Source: JAUWQU01 sp964605095
GTDB lineage: Bacteria > Planctomycetota > Phycisphaerae > SM23-33
DNA length: 7,095 bases
Direction: 5' to 3'
Assembly (NCBI GenBank): GCA_964605095.1
Contig: CAZSBS010000254.1
Location: 1 to 7,095 of the forward strand
Under the pieces are notes generated by a model. The model worked only from the letters and a program-made list of their open reading frames with translations. It did not search any database and was not told the DNA's origin. Below are positions 4,856-7,095 of the stretch, piece after piece. Every line of letters starts with the position of its first letter. Position 1 is the stretch's first letter. A program made the translations under genes and the position numbers.

Positions 4856-6265
4856 ATGCCGAAGAGGAATCTCATCTGGATCGCGGTGATCGTCGGAGCG
4901 GGCGTGGCGACGGTGCTGTTGACTCGCACGTCCCCGCAGCCTGACGACCCGGACATGGTGCGACTTGGACCCGTCGCGCGGGCCCAGCGTGTGCTGCGCC
5001 AGTATTCCTACCTGTCGCCGACGGAGGCCCAGTTGCAGCAGGGGGCCGTGCGGGGCATGGTCGAGACTCTCGACGAGTACTCCAGCTACATTCCGCCGGA
5101 GCGGGTCAAGAGTTTCCGCGCCCGGCTCAACGGGCGGATGATCTGCACGGGGCTTGTTTTGGCGGGGGAGGGCGACGGCCCGGCGGAGGTCGTCGGCTCG
5201 CTGCCCGGCTCGCCGGCCCACGAGGCGGGCATCGCACCCGGCGGGCGGGTTGTCGCCCTCGACGGCAACGACGTTACCGGCACAGCCCCCGCTGAAATTC
5301 GCAGGCTGCTGGAAGCCCCCGATCGAAAAGCAGTCGAGGTGACCATTGCCGACGCGAACGCCCAGGCGCACAGCTACAAGTTGCATCGCCGGCCGCTGGT
5401 GGTCGAGAGCGTCGCGGGCCTTCGCCGCCCGGCCAATGGGCAATGGGAGTATTTCCTCGACGCCCAGCGCGACCTGGCGTGTTTGCGCGTCCGGGAGTTT
5501 CTGCCGGCCACGGCCGGGCGGATACAACAAGACCTGCGCGAGTTGCCGGGGCTTGCGGGGCTCGTGCTGGACCTGCGGGACAATCCCGGCGGGCAACTCG
5601 AGTCCGGCTTCGCGGTGGCTAATCTCTTCCTGCGCAGCGGGGCGATTTTCACGCAGGTCGGCGTCCATGGCGAGCGGCAGATTTACAACGCGCGGGCCGA
5701 GGGCACCTGGCCGGATGTGCCGATCGTGGTCCTTATCAATGATCGCACGGCCTCGGCGGCGGAGATCGTGGCCGGGGCGCTTCAACTGCGCGGTCGGGCG
5801 GTGCTGGTCGGTGGGCGGACTCGTGGCAAGGGCCTGGTCCAGAGCATGATCGACCTGCCGAACAACATGGGCCTGGCCAACGTGACGACGGGCGAGTTCT
5901 TCATCGGCAAGGATGTGCCCGTGCAGCGGCGACCTGGCGCGGCTACATGGGGCATCGAGCCGGACGTGCCGCTTGCCCTGGCCGCCGCCGACGAGCGGGC
6001 CAGGCGGCGGTATTGGCTTGGCGTGGATGTCGTGGGCACAGGTGCCGCCCGGACCGGCGACGATGTCCAGACCACCGCGCCGGCGACGGCGACGGCGACG
6101 CGCCCGGCCAGGCCGGTCTGCCAGGCGATGTCCGCCGACGCCCAGTTCGCCGCTGCGGTCGGACTGTTGGAATCGCCCGAGCGGATGCGGGAAATACTCT
6201 CCCGCCCGGCCAGCATGCCGGCAACATCCCCCGCCGACGCCAAGGAAGACAAGCAAAATGAGTGA
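4856..6265 (+). CDS. S41 carboxyl-terminal processing protease with PDZ domain, membrane-anchored
   Basis: A 469-residue serine protease of the CtpA/Prc type, which cleaves proteins near their C-termini in the periplasm. Residues 5-22 (NLIWIAVIVGAGVATVLL) form an uncleaved anchor or signal peptide. A helical region (about 36-92) with DEYSSYIPPE is followed by a PDZ domain (about 95-165; VVGSLPGSPAHEAGI then GGRVVALDGNDVTG). The protease core has the family motif LVLDLRDNPGGQLESGFAVA (237-256), the nucleophile Ser300 in DRTASAAEIVAGAL and the general base Lys325 in GRTRGKGLVQS. The 25-residue Ser-Lys spacing is that of active family members, so the enzyme looks catalytically competent. After the core comes a low-complexity Ala/Thr/Pro linker (407-420) and a C-terminal helical tail. 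The position usually Gly at the PDZ entry is Cys97 (MICTGLVL). A weak TAGGG precedes the ATG by five bases. The stop overlaps tsaD by 8 bases, implying coupled translation. Confidence 0.93.
   Translation: MPKRNLIWIAVIVGAGVATVLLTRTSPQPDDPDMVRLGPVARAQRVLRQYSYLSPTEAQLQQGAVRGMVETLDEYSSYIPPERVKSFRARLNGRMICTGLVLAGEGDGPAEVVGSLPGSPAHEAGIAPGGRVVALDGNDVTGTAPAEIRRLLEAPDRKAVEVTIADANAQAHSYKLHRRPLVVESVAGLRRPANGQWEYFLDAQRDLACLRVREFLPATAGRIQQDLRELPGLAGLVLDLRDNPGGQLESGFAVANLFLRSGAIFTQVGVHGERQIYNARAEGTWPDVPIVVLINDRTASAAEIVAGALQLRGRAVLVGGRTRGKGLVQSMIDLPNNMGLANVTTGEFFIGKDVPVQRRPGAATWGIEPDVPLALAAADERARRRYWLGVDVVGTGAARTGDDVQTTAPATATATRPARPVCQAMSADAQFAAAVGLLESPERMREILSRPASMPATSPADAKEDKQNE
6082..6099 (+). repeat. 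Hexanucleotide tandem repeat GGCGAC x3 inside ctp
   Basis: Three perfect copies of GGCGAC encode the alternating Ala-Thr run in the linker after the protease core. A short, in-frame-expandable repeat of this kind could vary in length without breaking the frame. Confidence 0.6.
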
Positions 6266-7095
6266 GCCGACGCTGGTCCTTGGAATCGAGTCGAGCTGCG
6301 ACGAGACGAGTTGTGCCGTTGTCGCCGACGGGCTCAGCGTGCTGAGCAACGTCGTCGCCAGCCAGATCGATCTGCACGCCCGCTTCGGCGGGGTCGTGCC
6401 GGAAATAGCCTCCCGGGCGCACATCGAGGCCGTCAATACCGTCTTCGCCCAGGCGCTGGCCGAGGCGTCCGTCGCCCCGGGCGACATCGCCGCCGTGGCT
6501 GTCACGTGCCAGCCCGGACTCATCGGCTCGCTGCTGGTGGGCCTCATGGCCGCCAAGACCGTCGCGTGGGTATGGGATGTCCCGCTCATAGGCGTCAACC
6601 ACGTCTACGCTCACGCATACGCGGCCGCCCTGGACGCCGAGCCCGTCGAGTACCCCGCCGCGGCGCTTATCTGCTCCGGCGGGCACACCGCCCTGTACCG
6701 CTGCCAGTCGCCCATGGACATGGAACTGCTGGGCAGCACGATCGACGATGCCGCCGGCGAGGCGTTCGACAAGGTCGCCGGCATCCTGGGCCTGGGCTAT
6801 CCCGGCGGCCCGGCCATCGACAAGGCCGCGCGAGGCGGCAATCCTGAGGCCATGCGCTTTCCCCGGTCGCTGCTGGCGGGTGATTCGCTGGACTTTTCTT
6901 TCAGCGGGATAAAGACGGCCGTGCTTTACCACGTCAACGGCGTGCCCGGCGCCCGCGTCGCCAGGCCGGACGACGAAGCAGACGCGGGCATCCCGCGGCA
7001 CAGCCGTCGCCGCTGTGGCCCCGCCCGGCAGCGTCTACGCAGCCAGCCCAACGCCGGACGAGGCATCGGGAACTTCACACCGGCGGAACTGGCCG
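6258..7095 (+). CDS. tsaD: tRNA N6-adenosine threonylcarbamoyltransferase TsaD (partial, C-terminus beyond window)
   Basis: The first 279 residues of TsaD (Kae1/YgjD/Gcp), which transfers threonylcarbamoyl from its adenylate to A37 of ANN-decoding tRNAs in the cytoplasm, with TsaB and TsaE in bacteria. Family motifs run in order: VLGIESSCDETSCAVV (7-22), VPEIASRAHIE (47-57), GVNHVYAHAYA (112-122) with metal ligands His115 and His119, LICSGGHTALY (137-147), STIDDAAGEAFDKVAGILGL (160-179) with GYPGGPAID (180-188), and DFSFSGIKTAVLYHV (212-226). The third metal ligand lies beyond the edge. Residues about 232-271 form an Arg-rich insert before FTPAELA, where the family normally resumes with a helix. 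ATG 6258 overlaps the ctp stop by 8 bases; an AAGGA (6242-6246) lies 11 bases upstream, a rather long spacing. The frame remains open to the last base. Confidence 0.95.
   Translation, partial: MSEPTLVLGIESSCDETSCAVVADGLSVLSNVVASQIDLHARFGGVVPEIASRAHIEAVNTVFAQALAEASVAPGDIAAVAVTCQPGLIGSLLVGLMAAKTVAWVWDVPLIGVNHVYAHAYAAALDAEPVEYPAAALICSGGHTALYRCQSPMDMELLGSTIDDAAGEAFDKVAGILGLGYPGGPAIDKAARGGNPEAMRFPRSLLAGDSLDFSFSGIKTAVLYHVNGVPGARVARPDDEADAGIPRHSRRRCGPARQRLRSQPNAGRGIGNFTPAELA

Noticed and set aside
4433..6598. 721-residue minus-strand open frame opposite ctp and tsaD
   Set aside because: It is antisense to two genes with clear family motifs, and its composition (His, Arg, Pro, Gly rich) is that of a mirror frame in GC-rich DNA. 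Only the part beyond ctp (4433-4723) was kept, as a doubtful frame.
5943..7001. 352-residue minus-strand frame opposite tsaD
   Set aside because: Antisense shadow of conserved TsaD motifs.
1..7095. CRISPR array, insertion sequence or prophage
   Set aside because: No regularly spaced repeats, transposase or integrase motifs, or terminal inverted repeats with target duplications were seen.

Overview
The window is about 63% G+C (estimated by eye) and carries two divergent gene blocks separated by a 643-base spacer. The combination of genes fits a Planctomycetota-type bacterium, possibly Phycisphaerae, or another member of the PVC group. The main reason is the left block: a PilM-like ATPase-fold protein is fused in one chain to a PilN-like membrane protein and followed by an Amuc_1100/PilO-like single-pass protein, as in the type IV pilus-like machinery of PVC bacteria. 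The phylum is an inference from gene content; there is no rRNA in the window.

Left block, minus strand, read right to left: pilM-pilN fusion (4212 to 1756), a 376-residue bitopic PilO/Amuc_1100-like protein (1724 to 594), and a third bitopic, proline-rich protein (from 541, running off the left edge). The gaps are 31 and 52 bases and each gene has its own Shine-Dalgarno sequence, so they look like one operon. Together they would form the inner-membrane alignment complex of a type IV pilus-like machine: a cytoplasmic PilM domain, its PilN partner in cis, a PilO-like periplasmic protein and a third partner that may act like PilP.

Spacer, 4213 to 4855: no confident gene. It holds a good sigma70-like promoter for the pilM operon (4347-4375), a second candidate promoter on the same strand (4673-4701), several strong inverted repeats, an 18-base perfect palindrome just upstream of the right block, and a doubtful small minus-strand reading frame.

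Right block, plus strand: an S41 (CtpA/Prc-type) PDZ protease with an N-terminal membrane anchor and an intact Ser-Lys dyad (4856-6265), overlapping by 8 bases the start of tsaD, the tRNA t6A37 threonylcarbamoyltransferase gene, which runs off the right edge. The tsaD product carries an unusual arginine-rich insert. The two genes are probably cotranscribed and translationally coupled, although their functions (periplasmic proteolysis and tRNA modification) are not obviously linked.
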